The position numbers and the translations under genes were made by a program. The notes beneath the pieces were generated by a model. The model saw only the letters and a program-made list of their open reading frames with translations, had not been told where the DNA came from and searched no databases. This document shows, one piece after another, positions 38,730 through 53,227 of a DNA stretch of 64,000 bases; position 1 is the stretch's first letter; every line of letters starts with the position of its first letter. Source of the DNA: Embiotoca jacksoni (Eukaryota > Chordata > Actinopteri > Embiotocidae); assembly GCA_022577435.1 (NCBI GenBank), contig JAKOON010000007.1, positions 4,856,926 through 4,920,925 of the forward strand. The letters run 5' to 3'.

Positions 38730-39942
38730 CCAGAGGCAGTTCATCAACTGCTTGTCAGTGCTCTCACCCCCCTCTTCCTCTCTCTTTAGAGGGAATCTTG
38801 TCAGGGTCAGGTGTGGAGATAACCTAACTTGGACATTAAACATCTCCAACCAAACCAGCTGAACTTGCAACCAAAACTAGTGAACTTTTAGGCACTGCTC
38901 TCCGTTTTAGCTGAATAACACTGTCAGGAACAAGATTTAGGAGAAATACTGTTATTAATGAAAGGAAATGTCTCAAGAATCTGTGTGTCATTTGTATATA
39001 TTTGTATTTGCATATGTTAGTGTGTGACGAACACATGGAAGACAGCTGCTACACACATCCATTATTCCACACACAAGTGCCTTTTAAGTGCCAGTTTTCT
39101 GTCACTCATTAGGCACTAATCATTGGCAAATCCACTTTCCTTCTAGCGAGCACATCTTACTGTATTTCCCCCATCAATTAGTTTTTTTCTCCTCTCCCTG
39201 CATCGTGACACCCAGCAGTTTTTGGACTGGCGAGTCACATAAAGCTCCTTCGTCCGCCCGCTGAGCCGCATGACAAAAAAACTCTTGGGGAGATCATTTT
39301 ATCTTACTCTTGATTGCCAGATAATTATCAGTTAATTATTTAGAGCCTTAAATTAATTTGCTAAAAATAGTCTGTGTGCCTCTGTGTTGCCAATGGAGAC
39401 GGCTCCATTATTCCTGTCTCCCCAGTCTGTATCACTCCCTCTCCAGCTCCCCGACAGCTACTTCTGCCACTCATGTCTGACTGTAATCTAATAAAGGACG
39501 CAGTTGTCCCTTTGTATTTAAAGGGACCCCGTTTTTCGATTGCTTCAGCACCGATTGTTTGAATGTCTCATTGTTGTGAATGTCAGGCCTCTTTGTGCCA
39601 GCTGGGTGCAATTTACAGCATGTCAATCACAGTGCACTAGTACAGCCATAGGATACTGAACTTATGATTACATTGTAGTATCCAAAGTTCTTACGAGGTG
39701 TCAACTTTAGATTTACAAGCCAGACGTTGTTGAGCAACATCTACTAGACTCTTACTGTCTTTGTCCACCAGTAACCTTACCTGTGTTGTACGACACTGCC
39801 TTCTCTTTATTTCTTCCTCTACTCTTAGGACACTTCATTAGGCTGAAAGTGTTCTGAACAAAGAAATGTGCTGTAAGTGGTCTTATAATGGGATTCATTG
39901 GCTTAAAGAATCGAAATTTACCCCCCTCTTTTTTCCCTCCCT

Positions 39943-40079
<137 letters not shown>

Positions 40080-41826
40080 ACCAGGGGCCAAACAGGCTGA
40101 CCTGCTGAATGGGTTTGTGCTGTGGTAATGATAAGGCTATTGAATGGAGCTGTACTCTGTCACGCTAGCTGCTGGGCCAGTGGTCTGACTGAAGGAATTT
40201 GATCAATATACAGTCTCTCTCCCCCTTTCTTTCTTCTGCAGCCCATCTTTTATCACTGCTGCCACAATTCTTTCTTTATCTACAAACAAATTAAAAACTT
40301 GGCCAGTTGTTTACAAGTTGCATTACAGTTTAGGCCATTGAAAGCCATCACTATCGAGAGAATTTGCCCATTCACGCTTTTACCTTCGATGAAAAGGTTG
40401 GTTATTATATTTTTAATAAATAAGTGAAATAAGTTAGCTATAGATCATATTTAATTTGAGCATATTAATGATTTGTGTGCAAACTACACTGCTGAACCCT
40501 GCAATATGTCAGATTTCTCCCTTTCGCACTCATTTATGATTGATTTGAATAGATCAGTCTTTCTTGTGAATTGTGAAAATGATACACTGCATATCTAGCG
40601 GCTGACCCTTGCTCTCTTTCACATATTAGAACAGAGCAACACTTGATTTATTTTGTTGTTTATTTTCAGTATATCAATGTGATTTACATAATATCAAGAA
40701 ATTCAGCATGTTTTTGTTTTTTTCATTGGGCTACACAGAGGGTTGAAACAGTGCAGCATGAAGGCAAGATATTCCATTGACATTTAAAACATTCCCCATG
40801 CAGTCTGGAAGCACACATCAAAGGCAGCCCAACATGATGTCCATTTGCAAACTGCACTGCTGGGCTTGATTACTGGTGTGTTGAGAAGGCATGCATTAAG
40901 CAGCCATCTAGGAGGTCCCATTTACTTTATGCATGGTGAGAAAGAAGATGTAATCTGGGGAAGCTGTGAGCAAACCTGGGTCAAATAGCACTTTTCAAAT
41001 ATTCTACTATGTGTGATAAAGATGTTTTTAGATGCAGATCATACTGAGAGGAAGTACCCCATCGGGATTGTTAAAACTGTCAGTTACAGAGAAGTATTTT
41101 ACATTTACTGGAACAAGTTTAGAGACAAACAAGGAGAAAAAAAAAATAGTTAAACATTACCAAATATTTAATTAGAATGTTGCAGCTTGATTACATTTTA
41201 AGGACCAATAAATACAAGTTGTAGCTGGGAAATAATGAGTGACTGGAGACAGCAGCTCCAGAGATCTCTTCCCGTCTTGAACTTGAACTGCGACAATACA
41301 GCATTGTCATAATGGATAACTCATGTCTTAATTGATAATAAACACAAATATAATGGTCAAGTGTTAAGCAGTGTTAACCTCAATGTGTTCACAGGAAGTA
41401 TAGGTGATTGCTGATGATAAAAGAAATATATTAGAATACACATATTTAACTCAACACCTAGATACTGTGCAATCTGGTGGAAACAGGCGTGCCGATGAGT
41501 GTGTATGTCTGTGTGAGAGTGAGTTTGCAAAAGGCTTGTTAGAGGCAGATAAAGACAGTTAACACAGCAAGACAGAGACAGCAATGAACAAAAACTGCAG
41601 ACCAACAAATGTGATTCATCATTGTCATTGTCGCATAGAACTACAAAGACATGGCATATGCAAAGAAACAAGTCAATAATGTGTGCACTGAACACCGAAG
41701 TATCTAGCCAGACAAGTCTTTGAAATTGTTCACACTGCAAAGAAAAAGCTGGTTTTCCTCCCCAGTAGAAGTTTAGGAGTACAGTGTGTGTGTGTGTGTG
41801 TGTGTAGTATGATATACAACCCAGGA

Positions 41827-42387
41827 ATGAGGTTCCCTAACTTTTCAGACCACTATATACCAAAACAAAACGCTCCACTTCCCACTGCAGATACCAGCTT
41901 TTTTTTTTTTCATAAAAAATAATATTCATTAACTTAATCATGCAGTAGCCGAACAAGGCCTCAATGACAACAACATAAGGCAAATGTTTAAAAATTAATG
42001 AGTAAATTTTTTTAAGCAGAGCAACCACAATAATTGATCACAATCAGCAGGGGGAGGCGCATAGAAACAGCTGTTTGTGGCTTGCAGCATCGAACATTAC
42101 GTCTGACCTATTAGGTTCAGCGCTATCAGTTGCCACTTAACTGTTTTTTGGACATTGTGGTTATTTCAAAGATACACCCATTCCACGACGATGGTGGAGT
42201 CCGAATCTGACTCCATTAAGCTAACGATAGCGTTTAACAACAAATGTTTACATCAGTGTGATGTGATGTGTATGTAGTGGTTGTCTGTAATAAATTGAAA
42301 TCATTTTTTGGACTTGGGCCAGTCAAGCCAAGGTTCTTGTCTAATAGCAAATGAAGCCACGCGTAACCACCAGTTTGGGAATCACTG
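41827..42387. mobile_element. Second hAT-like MITE remnant
   Basis: About 560 bp begins ATGAGGTTCCCTAACTTTTC and ends CACCAGTTTGGGAATCACTG. These ends are consistent with degraded CAGTGGTTCCCAAAC-type hAT termini in inverted orientation. The flanking 8-mers (ACCCAGGA and AACTCGGA) match at only 5 of 8 positions, so the target duplication is weak. No transposase was seen. Confidence 0.5.
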
Positions 42388-45300
42388 AACTCGGAATTAG
42401 TTGAGCCAGGTCAGAAAGAAAGGCAAATGTAAACGAGACACAAGGCTGCATCAATTGCAATTCTTTCTCACTCTACAGCTAGTTGTATTGATGAAGCAAT
42501 ATTTCATGTTATTCGTTCTCCAAAGGAGTAGAGTAAATTCATCTGAATAAGATGAAATATTTAAACTGAAAACATGTCTTATGTGAGAAAAATATTTTCC
42601 TACCAGAATAATTCAGCTCCGTTGTGCTGAGGGAAAGAAGGCAGTGGTTGGATTCACTGAAGAACAGATCAATAAATGTGCAACATGGGGTATCATTGGT
42701 ATCTCAAAGATTACCCATGGGTGTTTTTCCTAAAACTAAATATTAAATTTTGCACTTATCTACATCTACATCGTAAAGAAACTGTTTAATTGGATTTCCT
42801 GGGGCTATTCAACTGTGTAATATTGTTTGCAAGCCTACCTGTGTCTATTAAATCACGTGTTATGCCAGTTTCCTCGCGCATACTTCTCTCTACAAGGGGC
42901 ATCTCTTGAGTCATTGTAATGTTAGGTAGGGATTGATGTTTACCGATTATATCAGGGGAAGTGAGAGACTTGACCTTTTGCAATTTGACAAGTAGGAACG
43001 TTGTAAACACAGTGGATTTGCATTGTCATGTATCCGCTCTTTGAAAATTACAGAGGCACAGGCCCCGAGCATCGATGTGGCATGAGATTGCTTTGGATGA
43101 GGATGAAAGCATAACAGCAACCATAAATAGTTATCATGGATAAAATTGTGTGTGTGTTTGTGTTTCTCAGTATCTTAATGGGGCTGTGTTGTGTTCACAT
43201 ACACTCATCGACACTATTATAGTGGACATCAAATTATTTTTCCCATTTTTTCCCGCGCTCTGACCGCCTTTTTAATAGCCTATCCATGATTCAACAGGTC
43301 ATTCCCATGGACCTAATCCCCTCATTTCTAATTTATATCATCTCTTTTCCTTTATCAGATGTAGTCATTACACCCACCAGTCTCCCCCTCATTGAGTTGT
43401 TATAACACCAGCTGGGTGCTGTAGTGTAGAGCTTTGAATGCTTAAGCAGAAGCAACGTTCCTCTCTACATGTATAAATATTTCAGGGATAGACGGGCAGA
43501 ATAAATTGACAGTAAAATTGACATTAGATCTGGCTTTTAATTTCCAGAGAAAGAGGAGATAGGAGCTGTCGGTGAGATGATGGAGAGGAGCTTAGAGGGA
43601 GAGAAGGTCATGACCTCTGTCGAAGGAGTAATATAATTCACTGAACCTCTGATGTGTGGAAAATACATTCCTCACGATTATTGAATATATATGTCAGGTA
43701 CTGTGCACATGTTGTAAGCATCTTAGTTGTTACGTTTCTTATTCAACATTCAAATAATACCAATGACAACGATACCAAGCATATAGCTGGAGTCATGAGG
43801 AACGGTCTTCAGTGACAAAAATAAAAACAATTCATTAAATAGATGCTATGGACCCCGCAGAGCCCTGATCTCAGCATAACTGAGATGACCTAAATCCACA
43901 AAAGAACCAGAATTATTAGTATTTATTTATATGTTGATGTTTTTTTTTTCCCCAAGTATTTGTAATTCTACATTAATTGCATTGAATAATCAGCACCTTG
44001 TTGGCACCTTCCAACATCCCATAGAGAGGCAAACAGAGGGAGGAAGAAAAAAAAATACAGTTTAGTCTGGAGTGACAGAGATGGATCAACAGGATAGCAT
44101 TTCTCAGTGGTGCACTCTTGATTTTCATCCAAGGTGTTGTTTTGATTACTTTGGACAAAGTCCAACAGTTTTCAGTGAGTATTGTTTCACTAAGGCATTC
44201 AGTTTGGTACAGATTTAATTATTTGCACAAAGTAAAATGAGCCTGACTTGAATTCTTATGAAGAACAAACAGGCTAAAATTTAAAATTCATCAACTGAGA
44301 TTGAAGGGACCAAAAATGTATTGTTTATGCATCTTTTTTATATTTGAGTTCTGGGTAAATGGTTTAATGTGAGTGGTATATAATCAGTAATCAAGTGCAG
44401 GTTGACTGTAGACATTACAACCACAAATATTGCTGCTATAAGGTTCAGTCATTAAGCTTTCTTTTCTTTTTTTTTTTGATTTAGCAGCTGTTTTGGTAGC
44501 AGTCTTGGAATTGCAATATTGCTAGGTCATTCAGTCTGTCCCCCACTTTGGTCCAGAGGGACATATGTTGACAAATGTTTGATGGATGGTGGACACTCAT
44601 GTTTCCCACGGGTTTAATTGTTGTAACTTTTGTGATCTCCTTACAGCCGTGCTGGCAGGTGGCAAAAGTACAAGCTTTAACTTCTCCCATGAAATAGCTT
44701 TGGCACAAAATCCAGTTCAGACATTTATGACATCTAATGTGCATGTCAGCAAGTGCTAAATATGACAAAAATGATTTAAGTTGAAAATATAGTACTCCTC
44801 CTCCTCAGTATTGACACTTGTTTTATTGCGTTCAGAGGTGTACTGGCTATCTGGAAGACATGGACAAACACTGGTGGGTCTGGTAGACCGCTTAAGTCCT
44901 GTGTGCCTGTCATTCGAAGTGTGCATGAGAGCGTCCTGTTGGCTGGTTCAGTCTTAGCCGATTGGGCTGAATTTCATTCCCAGCCCACCCCGAATTGTGT
45001 TTATTGTCAGTGTTTTGTTAGACACTTTTTGATAAGTATGTCTTCCTTTTCTTGGGTTATTTTGCAGTTTAGGGAATTGTTGATGATGCTGGAATAGCAA
45101 CTTTTTCTGCATTAAATCAGATTTAATATTTGAAGAGACATACATGTGCATCTGCATTTTTAGAACAGCTAAAAGGAGAGCATTCTCGCTGAAATTACCA
45201 ATGATTGGTTGAAAGTTTCTGTCAGGCTAGATTTTCTAAAGCCTTAATACAGCGCCCCAAAGTAGGTGCAGATGTTTGTTTTGTTTGTTATGAAGTTGCA

Positions 45301-47809
45301 ATAAGCTTAACGCCTATTATGAAATTTTGCCCAAAGATGCAATTGAGAAATTGCCTACCGTTAACATTCTGTAACACCTGCTTGACATCGGGATGTTAAC
45401 TTTGCATTTGTGGTCAATTACCTGTAAGCATGTTATTAGTATTTACTAGCATGGATGTGGACTCTTGTTTCTTTAAGAAATTCTAATTTCCTTGGGCTGA
45501 GTTAGTGATTTTGTATTGAATGAAAGAATAGAATAGTGAATCTTACTGTGGTATTGCTATTTCTGGACATGTATAATTACTCTTCACTGAAAAGTCAAAC
45601 AAAGCATAGAGATTACATCCAGAGCATTTGAAAATGCAGCTTGGATATGTACCTTTAAATACACAGAGTGGTGCCTCTTTTAAGTTTTGGCCACTCCCTA
45701 CTTCCTGCCCTCCCTCTCTTCTGAAAACCTCTCTCCTTCTCCCTCTCACATGCTTCCCTCATCCCTCCATCCACCTCAGTACCAGGTCACATCCCAAATT
45801 CCCGGAACTGGCTGCGTTTTTAATTCCCTCTGACAGAACCAGTGTTGGCACCGTGGTCCAACTCAGGATACTGTCAACTGTCTCCCTGCTCACCCTACGG
45901 ACCTCCAACAGCTTGTAAACCTAACATAGCATTAATGCCTCGCAGTTTCTCCCACATATTCAGCATAAATGCATTCATTCATTGTTTTGGGAAGCTGGGA
46001 TGACTTTTTTACTTTGAATATTCTGTGTTTTCACTCTCTCTCTGCTCTCTGCCCTTCCTCTGTACTCCATTCCGTCATCCCTCTCTTATCCCACCCTCAC
46101 CCTCAACATGATGGGTTATGTCCAGTCAGTGGGCAGCCTTGGTGTAATTTGGCCCACAGGGGCTGTTGGCAGTAGGTGTGGGGATAAAGGGAGCAGGGAT
46201 GGTGGGGTTTGGAGAAAAGCAGGCTTAGTGTGAGGCCTTGGATAGAGGGGCCAGCAAGCACATAGGAAAAGCATTAAATAAACATTAATGGAACTAGGTT
46301 GCAGGAGATTTATTAAGGAAGCTTTTTGGGCCCCCACTGTAGGATTTTATGCAGCACTTTAATAACTCTCTCATGCACACAGGTAAACAAACCAGGTAAT
46401 TTATTGCCATTCTCATAGGTGGCCATTGTGAAAACTGTTTCAACTTTGGTTTGGCCCATAAATGGATTTTTCTCCTTCTCTGGGTTTTATTATGACATTG
46501 AATAGAGTAACACTTCCAAACAGCCCTTTTTACATCCAGGGTAAGTCTGACTTGGATATGATTTCCATGTCACTTTGTGGTGTTAAAAACGAGTGCCCTT
46601 AATCTCAGTTTACTAATGTTAAATGTACCCTCTCTGACATGTCAAACGCACAGATAAAAAGTGACTGATTAAACACAGTAATGAGGACACTGTGGCAGAA
46701 CCAAGACCTATTTCGGGATTTTTTTTTTTCAGGGACAGGGTGGGTTTTTTTCCGGCAACGACACAAGATTTTAGAAAGAGAGTTTAAAAAAAAAAAAAAA
46801 AAAACACAAGCAGCATAGCACTGCAGTGACATCACATTTCACATCTGATAGTGTCTAAACCAGCGCTGTCAGTTATGACGCTGTCGGAAACTGGAGTTGT
46901 GTAAGCCAGTGATTAGTGACTTGCAGCTACTCTGCAAGCCCCACTCCAAATGTTGTTGTATCAGCTTAAATGCTGTGCAGAAATTCAAGAAGATTTTTTT
47001 TTTTTTTTTTAAATGAATAGTTTTAATCTGATCACCAGCATAAAATCCACTGAGTGCTCCTATCTTTTGTAGCATATACAGTACATTTGCAACATTGAGC
47101 CCTGCAGCAATTGTCTCGCTCTGTGTTGGTGAGGTTTAGTGCACAGGAAGTGCAGGGAGTAGCTCGCCTCTGTGGACAGCTTGAAGAGGAAAGAAAAGAC
47201 TGACAAACAGGGCTGGGGCAACCAAAGGCTACATAATGGTTTACCTTGAGACCCATGGCCTCTGCTCTCTACTCTGCTTCAAGCCCTAGTGACGTGAATA
47301 CCAGACACAGCTCAGACAGCAGACTCCTGAAAGTTCACAAAAAGAAAGGAGTTCATGTGTGAGAGAGAGAATTTGTTTTAAGGCAAAATGTAGAAAGAGA
47401 ATTATAAAAGGAGTGTGCTTGATAGAGATAGTGGTGGACAGGAATAAAGAAATGGAGAAAGAAATTGAAAATTACTTCCTTTGGAGAGGAAAAGACAACA
47501 AAAGCTACAATGACTGCGAGACACTTGTGGAAAAGAAAAATAATAACACAATGACAAAGAGACACTGACTGTGTGTAGATGTACTATATATGTGTGTGAG
47601 TGTATTTGCCTGCTCGTTCTGTTTCTGTATGGATGTTGGATGAAGGCTCTACCATACCAGTTGTGTTGCTGCAGGATAGTGTTCATCAGGCTCCATCAAT
47701 ATGACATGTCTTTGATGTGGATATACAAGCAGCCAAAGCCCAGCCAGCCTCAGTCCAGTCCTCAATGGGACACATCTACCACACTGCATGTTGATACAGG
47801 GGTATTTGT

Positions 47810-47810
<1 letters not shown>

Positions 47811-47836
<26 letters not shown>
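47811..47836. repeat. (GA)n microsatellite
   Basis: A short GA run in the long intron. Confidence 0.9.
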
Positions 47837-47843
<7 letters not shown>

Positions 47844-50800
47844 AGAGAAGTACAGAAAGAGAAACACAGACAGCCCACAAGCCACAACAAGCACCAAAAA
47901 TAACCACTGCCTCGATGTTTTTAACTGCCATCCTGCCAGAGAGGCAACAGTTAAGAGCTAAAGGCACTGTGGACTCAATCAATATGTTGGAATCAATATT
48001 ATATGTAAATGCTGTTAATAAGCATTTCCATGCCGGCGTTAAGTTATGTCAACATGTCTTTTGCTGCTAAATTGACACGTTGTTTTGCTTTATTCTTGCC
48101 ATTAAGCCTGCCAGCCATCCTTGTTTTCGGTTTAGTATTGTAAATATTCTTGCTTTTCATAATTTTACCATCATCATTTCATTCATTGGGAGTCTATTTT
48201 GTATCGTTATTAACTAGATTGAGGTTCATTTTATTGCACAACTACATATGGGTACAATTACCATCAGCACAGAGTCCCCGGTTCGATTCCCACACATTGT
48301 CCTGCACCTACAGTATTTCATGAAGACAAAAAAATGCAAAAGAAATCTGTTGAAGAATGAGATTTTTCTTTACAAGAGTAATTTTAAGACTCTACCAAAC
48401 AAACCATCTCCAATTCAACGCAACTCTTTCAGGAGTTTGGATGTTGAAAAGATATCTTACTTTGACAAAGTTTTACTTTTACATCTATCGACCGGGCCCT
48501 TGAGTTTCCACACATGAGTGGAGTGAGGGGGAGGTGTACAGAAGAAGAGATAACAGCAGTCTGACAGAAGCGAGCGGGGTAATTCAGGTCCAGGCAGACA
48601 TGGAGATAGAGACGGGGAGAAGGAAAGACAGAAGGATGAGTCCATCCAACGGGACATGTGTGGGCTTGCTGCTAACTTGGACTGTGCCATCGCTGCTATT
48701 TTTTGGTAAACGCCCGCTCGCAGAGCAGTAATCCAACCAACCTACCCAGTCGACGCTTTTATTCCCAATTAGCTACACAAAGGCCATTAAACATACACAC
48801 ACCTACACATGAGTACAAATACCCACACACACGGCTCTGTCACATATGTGTATATAGGCGCTTATACATGTTTTATTTATATCCACATGGAAAACAATTG
48901 TGAGTTAATAACTTGCCTCTGGACACAGAACAATCCCTGGACCTGAATGTCGACGTCTACCAAGGTGACAGAGCAGAAAAACAAACGATAAATAAAAGAC
49001 ATTGTAGAAAAAAAATCAGTGGCTTCCACATAATAATGACAGATTGCTCACAAAGAGCAATATCTTGATAACTGTTTGGCCCTGGCAATCACAGGCCACA
49101 TGCTGAACCACCAGCCTTTGTATGTTGCCAAGGCAACTGCATTAGAACACTAATTGCCTGTGACTGTACCCATGATGCAAAGAAGGGGAAGGTCCTACCT
49201 TAGTAAGTGTAACACAAAGATGCAAAATTCAGTGCAAATCATGTATTTTTTTCATTACATGACAACAACAGTGTCAGTGTGTTTATTGTCAGTTAAATTG
49301 AAAAATACATCAGAATGGCAGCAGCAGACACATTTAATTTGATATGAATATGTTCTTACAGAAGGAAATTAGTTTTCATACGCACATACAGTAACATTAC
49401 ATATATTCAGTGTAGCTCCAGTACCGTCTAGTCGTTTGTTCAGCAACCAGTTTGAATTAAAGAGTTTTAATCATGTATAGTCACAAACAACTGACTCTGA
49501 TTGGTCATTATTGTGCAAATTAATTAGGGTTTGTTGTCGTGAGTTGCAGTCGGCCGTGTGGAAGACAGTAACATGAGACGTGTGAATCTATACTGAGGAA
49601 AGTTTTGGAAAAATATTTTCTTAAATTTATAAATTACAGAAATGTTTGTGTGTTTTTGTTATTGATAATACTGTGCTGTGAAAACGTACAAGCTATAAAA
49701 AAAAACTGTCTTTAAGTGCTGGTTCTGTATTAGTGCTGTTATGTCATAGTGTAAAAAAAAAAACATGCGTCCGAGAGTTCAAGGAAGCAGCAGGGGAGCA
49801 GGTGTGTTGCTTGCGAGAAAAAAAATGGCACACCTTCGCAAAGATGGTTGTCCCAGGTATGTGTTGACATACTCAGACTGGGGGAGGGTGTCTGCACTTG
49901 ACGTAGGAGGTGGAGGCAAATCTGAATGTCTTAATGAGCCGTTGTCTGACCTCGGCAGCCCACAAATAACCGACAGGGTTGTTTTCTTTCACAGTTTTTG
50001 GGTTGGAAACAAGTAAGAGAGTCAAAGATTTTGAGCAGTAAAAAAGTCAGTTTATCTTATGTCACCTTTAATTCATAGTTTCAACAGCGTTTAGTGGATG
50101 AATCCAGTTTCTTTTTCTGTGTACAATTTCCCCTCCCCTCGGGGATGAGGAAATCGTTTGCATTTCCTCCAGATAACCCTAACCCTCTTTCTTGTTTCTT
50201 CTTCTGTTGTTCCGTCTGCCGAGGCAACGTTTGAGCTTCTGGAAGTTAATGAATGAAAATTATTGCATAAACTTTTGGCTTGTTTTTAACCTCCATGACC
50301 ACTAAAGTTTGTTGCCCTATTAGACGCACTATTAGAGATGGGCAGAGATATGAAAATAATATGAACAATATTAAAAAAGAAAAGTCACTTCATAGTGTTT
50401 ATCTTTGTTCTGTTTCACCTATAAAAACTATAGCATCTTTAGAAGGTAAATGGGAATGATTGAGGACACAGCAGGTGTTGGACATCATTGCTGATGTATT
50501 GAAACTAGTGCATTTGCCATTTTTATGCTGGATAGTGTTTGTATATTCCATGCTTCGCTGTTTGCTCGTGCACACATGCGTGTGTATACAGGTCGGTGCA
50601 TACTGTATGTGTGTGTTGTGTTGTCCTCATCCCACCCAGGGTGTTTGAGTCTTGGAGTGTCCAAGTGCAGTCTCTATGAGGTCAATGGCTGCTGTGATAA
50701 TGCTTAACTGATGCCGGCTGTCAATAGTCATTCACCAGGAGAAAAGTGCTCCGCCTGTTCAGTAAATTACACAGTGCGACGTGAGCTGTGAGGTTCAAAA

Positions 50801-51197
50801 TAACCTGACCCCACTGTTGTTGTGAGAAACAATAGAACAATGACTGCAATCAGCTTTTCCAGAAACCATCTGTGTCATGCTGCTGACTACAAAACACCTT
50901 TCCATTACTCCAGGGCTACTGCTATTAGCTCACCATGCCGCTGACTCCAAAGTGAGATGGAGAGGTTATTGTAATGCCACTTCAGATTGTCTCTGACCCT
51001 TCTTTAGCCAATGTTTTGTTTTGCTGACCTTGACATAGGTGGGCTTTTATGAATTCTACAAAGCTTGTGATTGTACTCATTTTTCACTGTAGCTTGACTT
51101 TTCACAGATCAACATATTTGTGAGGTGTGGGTTTATACCGCTGATTGTGCGAGCTTAATACGTTTTTAATCTGTGTTTGAGACATGTCCTACTCCTC

Positions 51198-51221
51198 TTT
51201 CCTTAACTCTGTCTGCCTCAC
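51198..51221 (+). other. U12-type branch site and AC 3' splice site
   Basis: TTTCCTTAAC (51198-51207) matches the U12 branch-site consensus, and the intron ends in CAC at 51219-51221, about 15 nt after the likely branch adenosine. This spacing is typical of minor-class introns. Using this acceptor gives GGC TTC TGC AAG at the start of exon B, which restores the normal formin spacing between the KM of exon A and the REQYEKL motif. Confidence 0.9.
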
Positions 51222-51386
51222 GGCTTCTGCAAGTATTCCCGGGAGCAGTATGAAAAGCTGTCCACCATGCACAAGAACATGCAGAAGCTCTACGAGAGCA
51301 TCGGCAGTTATTTTGCCTTTGACCCCCAGTCGGTCACCGTGGAGGATTTCTTCGGACAGCTCGCCAACTTCCGCATCCTCTTCATG
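51222..51386 (+). CDS. diaph2: Diaphanous-related formin exon B (end of FH2 domain)
   Basis: This internal exon of 165 nt (55 codons, phase 0 at both ends) begins GFCKYSREQYEKLSTMHKNM and ends VEDFFGQLANFRILFM. The YEKLSTMH, KLYESIG and EDFF..L.NFR motifs are characteristic of the last helices of the DIAPH FH2 domain, and YEKLSTMH favours DIAPH2. The donor GTGAGT follows the final ATG codon. The left edge is the AC acceptor of the minor-class intron. An AG 12 nt further in (51232-51233) is a possible alternative acceptor that would drop only the first four residues in frame. Codon use is GC-richer than the flanking intron, as expected for a conserved exon. The exon keeps frame with exons A and C and shows no stop. 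Confidence 0.95.
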
Positions 51387-53227
51387 GTGAGTATGAAGAT
51401 AATGGTTTGTGTACATACACATGGGCGCTCATGTTTGCTGTTCCTTCAAAGTAGACGCACGCAGTGAGCAGCAGAAGCCACCACCCACACTTGCACATGC
51501 TTTTGCACGCACTTGCTTGGACACATTGGGTGTCAGTGAAATGAGAACAGAGTTTGAGTGTTACACATGCACACACTTTCATCAAACTTTGACTAGGTCC
51601 TGACAGATGGTGAAAACATGTACGGAAGTTACAGTGTTATACTTTCATGAAGGAAATTGGATGTCACAAGGCCAGTTATGTAGTATTGCACTTTCCAAAA
51701 ACTGGAGGTCTTATATGGAACAGACAAAATTAAGAACTGTTAAAATCGAAGCAGCAGAGGCTGAGGGTTCTGGCTCTGTTGGTGGCCATCGTGTCCATTG
51801 TAGACAATGCTTTTGATTCCACCAGAATTGCTGCAGTTTGTTTGATAAACATCCCAGAAGTGGCTGTGCTTTCCATTTTGCTAAAAAAAAAAAAATACCA
51901 GCGCAGTCTATTTAAAACCATGTGAAGCTGCACCGAACAGATCAGCCAATCAAGAAGTCCTGAACAGGAAAAGCACAGAGAATCCGATCAGTTTTCAAAA
52001 TGAATCACTCTGTGCAGAGTCGCAAAAGTATCACATCACTACATCAATGTCTATCATCGTGCTCTTTCAAGTAGGAGAAGAAATGGACTCTCCTCCTTCT
52101 AACAGGCACTATGTTATATAGTTACGAAATAATTTTAAGGATGAACGTGAACAAATGTGTTAAACTTTATCTGTTCTTCTACAACACAACAAAGTAGGAA
52201 ATAACAACAATAAACACAAAATGGACAAAAAAATGTAACATTTAATAACGTAGCCTACTTACCCATGCTAGAAGCACAAAAATCAACCAAAAAATGACCA
52301 AATTAATAAGTCAATAAAATCAGGTTGAAACACTCCTGGTGGGTCGACCTGACAGACCCGTGCCCGATGGAATCCACGATTAAGTTCATAACTCAGGCTT
52401 CCTTCTATCATTTGTCCTCTGTGCTTCCAAATCAAGATAACCCCAAAGACATCACGGTGACATCACCCGGGTTATTTCCTCAGACTTGATACATTTCCTG
52501 CAAAGTCACAGCAGACATTATACAACTTTTATGTGGAAGGGAGCAACAAGGGTAGAAACATGTCCCACCCAGTTTTCTGATAATCCATCAAGATTTCTGT
52601 TCTCGAGCCAATCACTTCCCTTCACTTCACTTTACTCATCTGAAAAATGTCAGAAAGTTTTTTGGTTTGAGAGAATGCACCACATTTTCTGGCCACTTTA
52701 GTCTTTATATTTACACGCTTGGCCCTGACATGCTTCAGTCTTTCTTTGAAGTTCTTACAATGTTCTGAGCAAGAATGTAACCGCGCTCACCTGCTGTGAG
52801 TTCCTTCGATACTGTATGTCATCTTTTAGTAGGTCATGATGCCACTGTGTCTACCAAAGATTTTCTTTTCCTTCAGAGTTTTTTTTTCTTCTCTTTCTTC
52901 GATGCCGTATGAGTTAGGAAGGTTATGAATATAGTATTCATTTTGTCAAATATGGTGCACAGAAAAAGGTTATTTGGTGTGTTTATTCAAGATAATTTAG
53001 ATCTGGTCATTACGCTGATCATTCCCGAGCTGGTGTACCATACGTGCAGAGGAATATGAAACACACCTCAGACTTCCTAATATTATATTTGATTTAACTG
53101 ACGTTGTTTTAAATCTAAATAGTTTTTAATATGAAAATGTATTCACGTCATTTTAAAAATGAGACTTTATTTTTAATGTACATGTAAATACAGAAGTGCA
53201 GACATTTGTAAATTAATGAATAAGTTA

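Noticed and set aside
42044..42057. Additional CTCF-like sequence (CAGCAGGGGGAGG)
   Set aside because: Two mismatches at informative positions and inside a MITE candidate; too weak to list.
45628..45918. 96-codon open frame on + strand
   Set aside because: Ser/Pro/Leu-rich low-complexity translation of CT-rich DNA with no recognisable family or conserved motif.
48275..48310. tRNA-like T-arm (GGTTCGATTCC)
   Set aside because: The bases around it do not form a five-pair T-stem and no A-box or acceptor stem lies upstream; at best a SINE relic.
50172..50186. Telomere-like TAACCCTAACCC
   Set aside because: Only two units, expected by chance in a window of this size.
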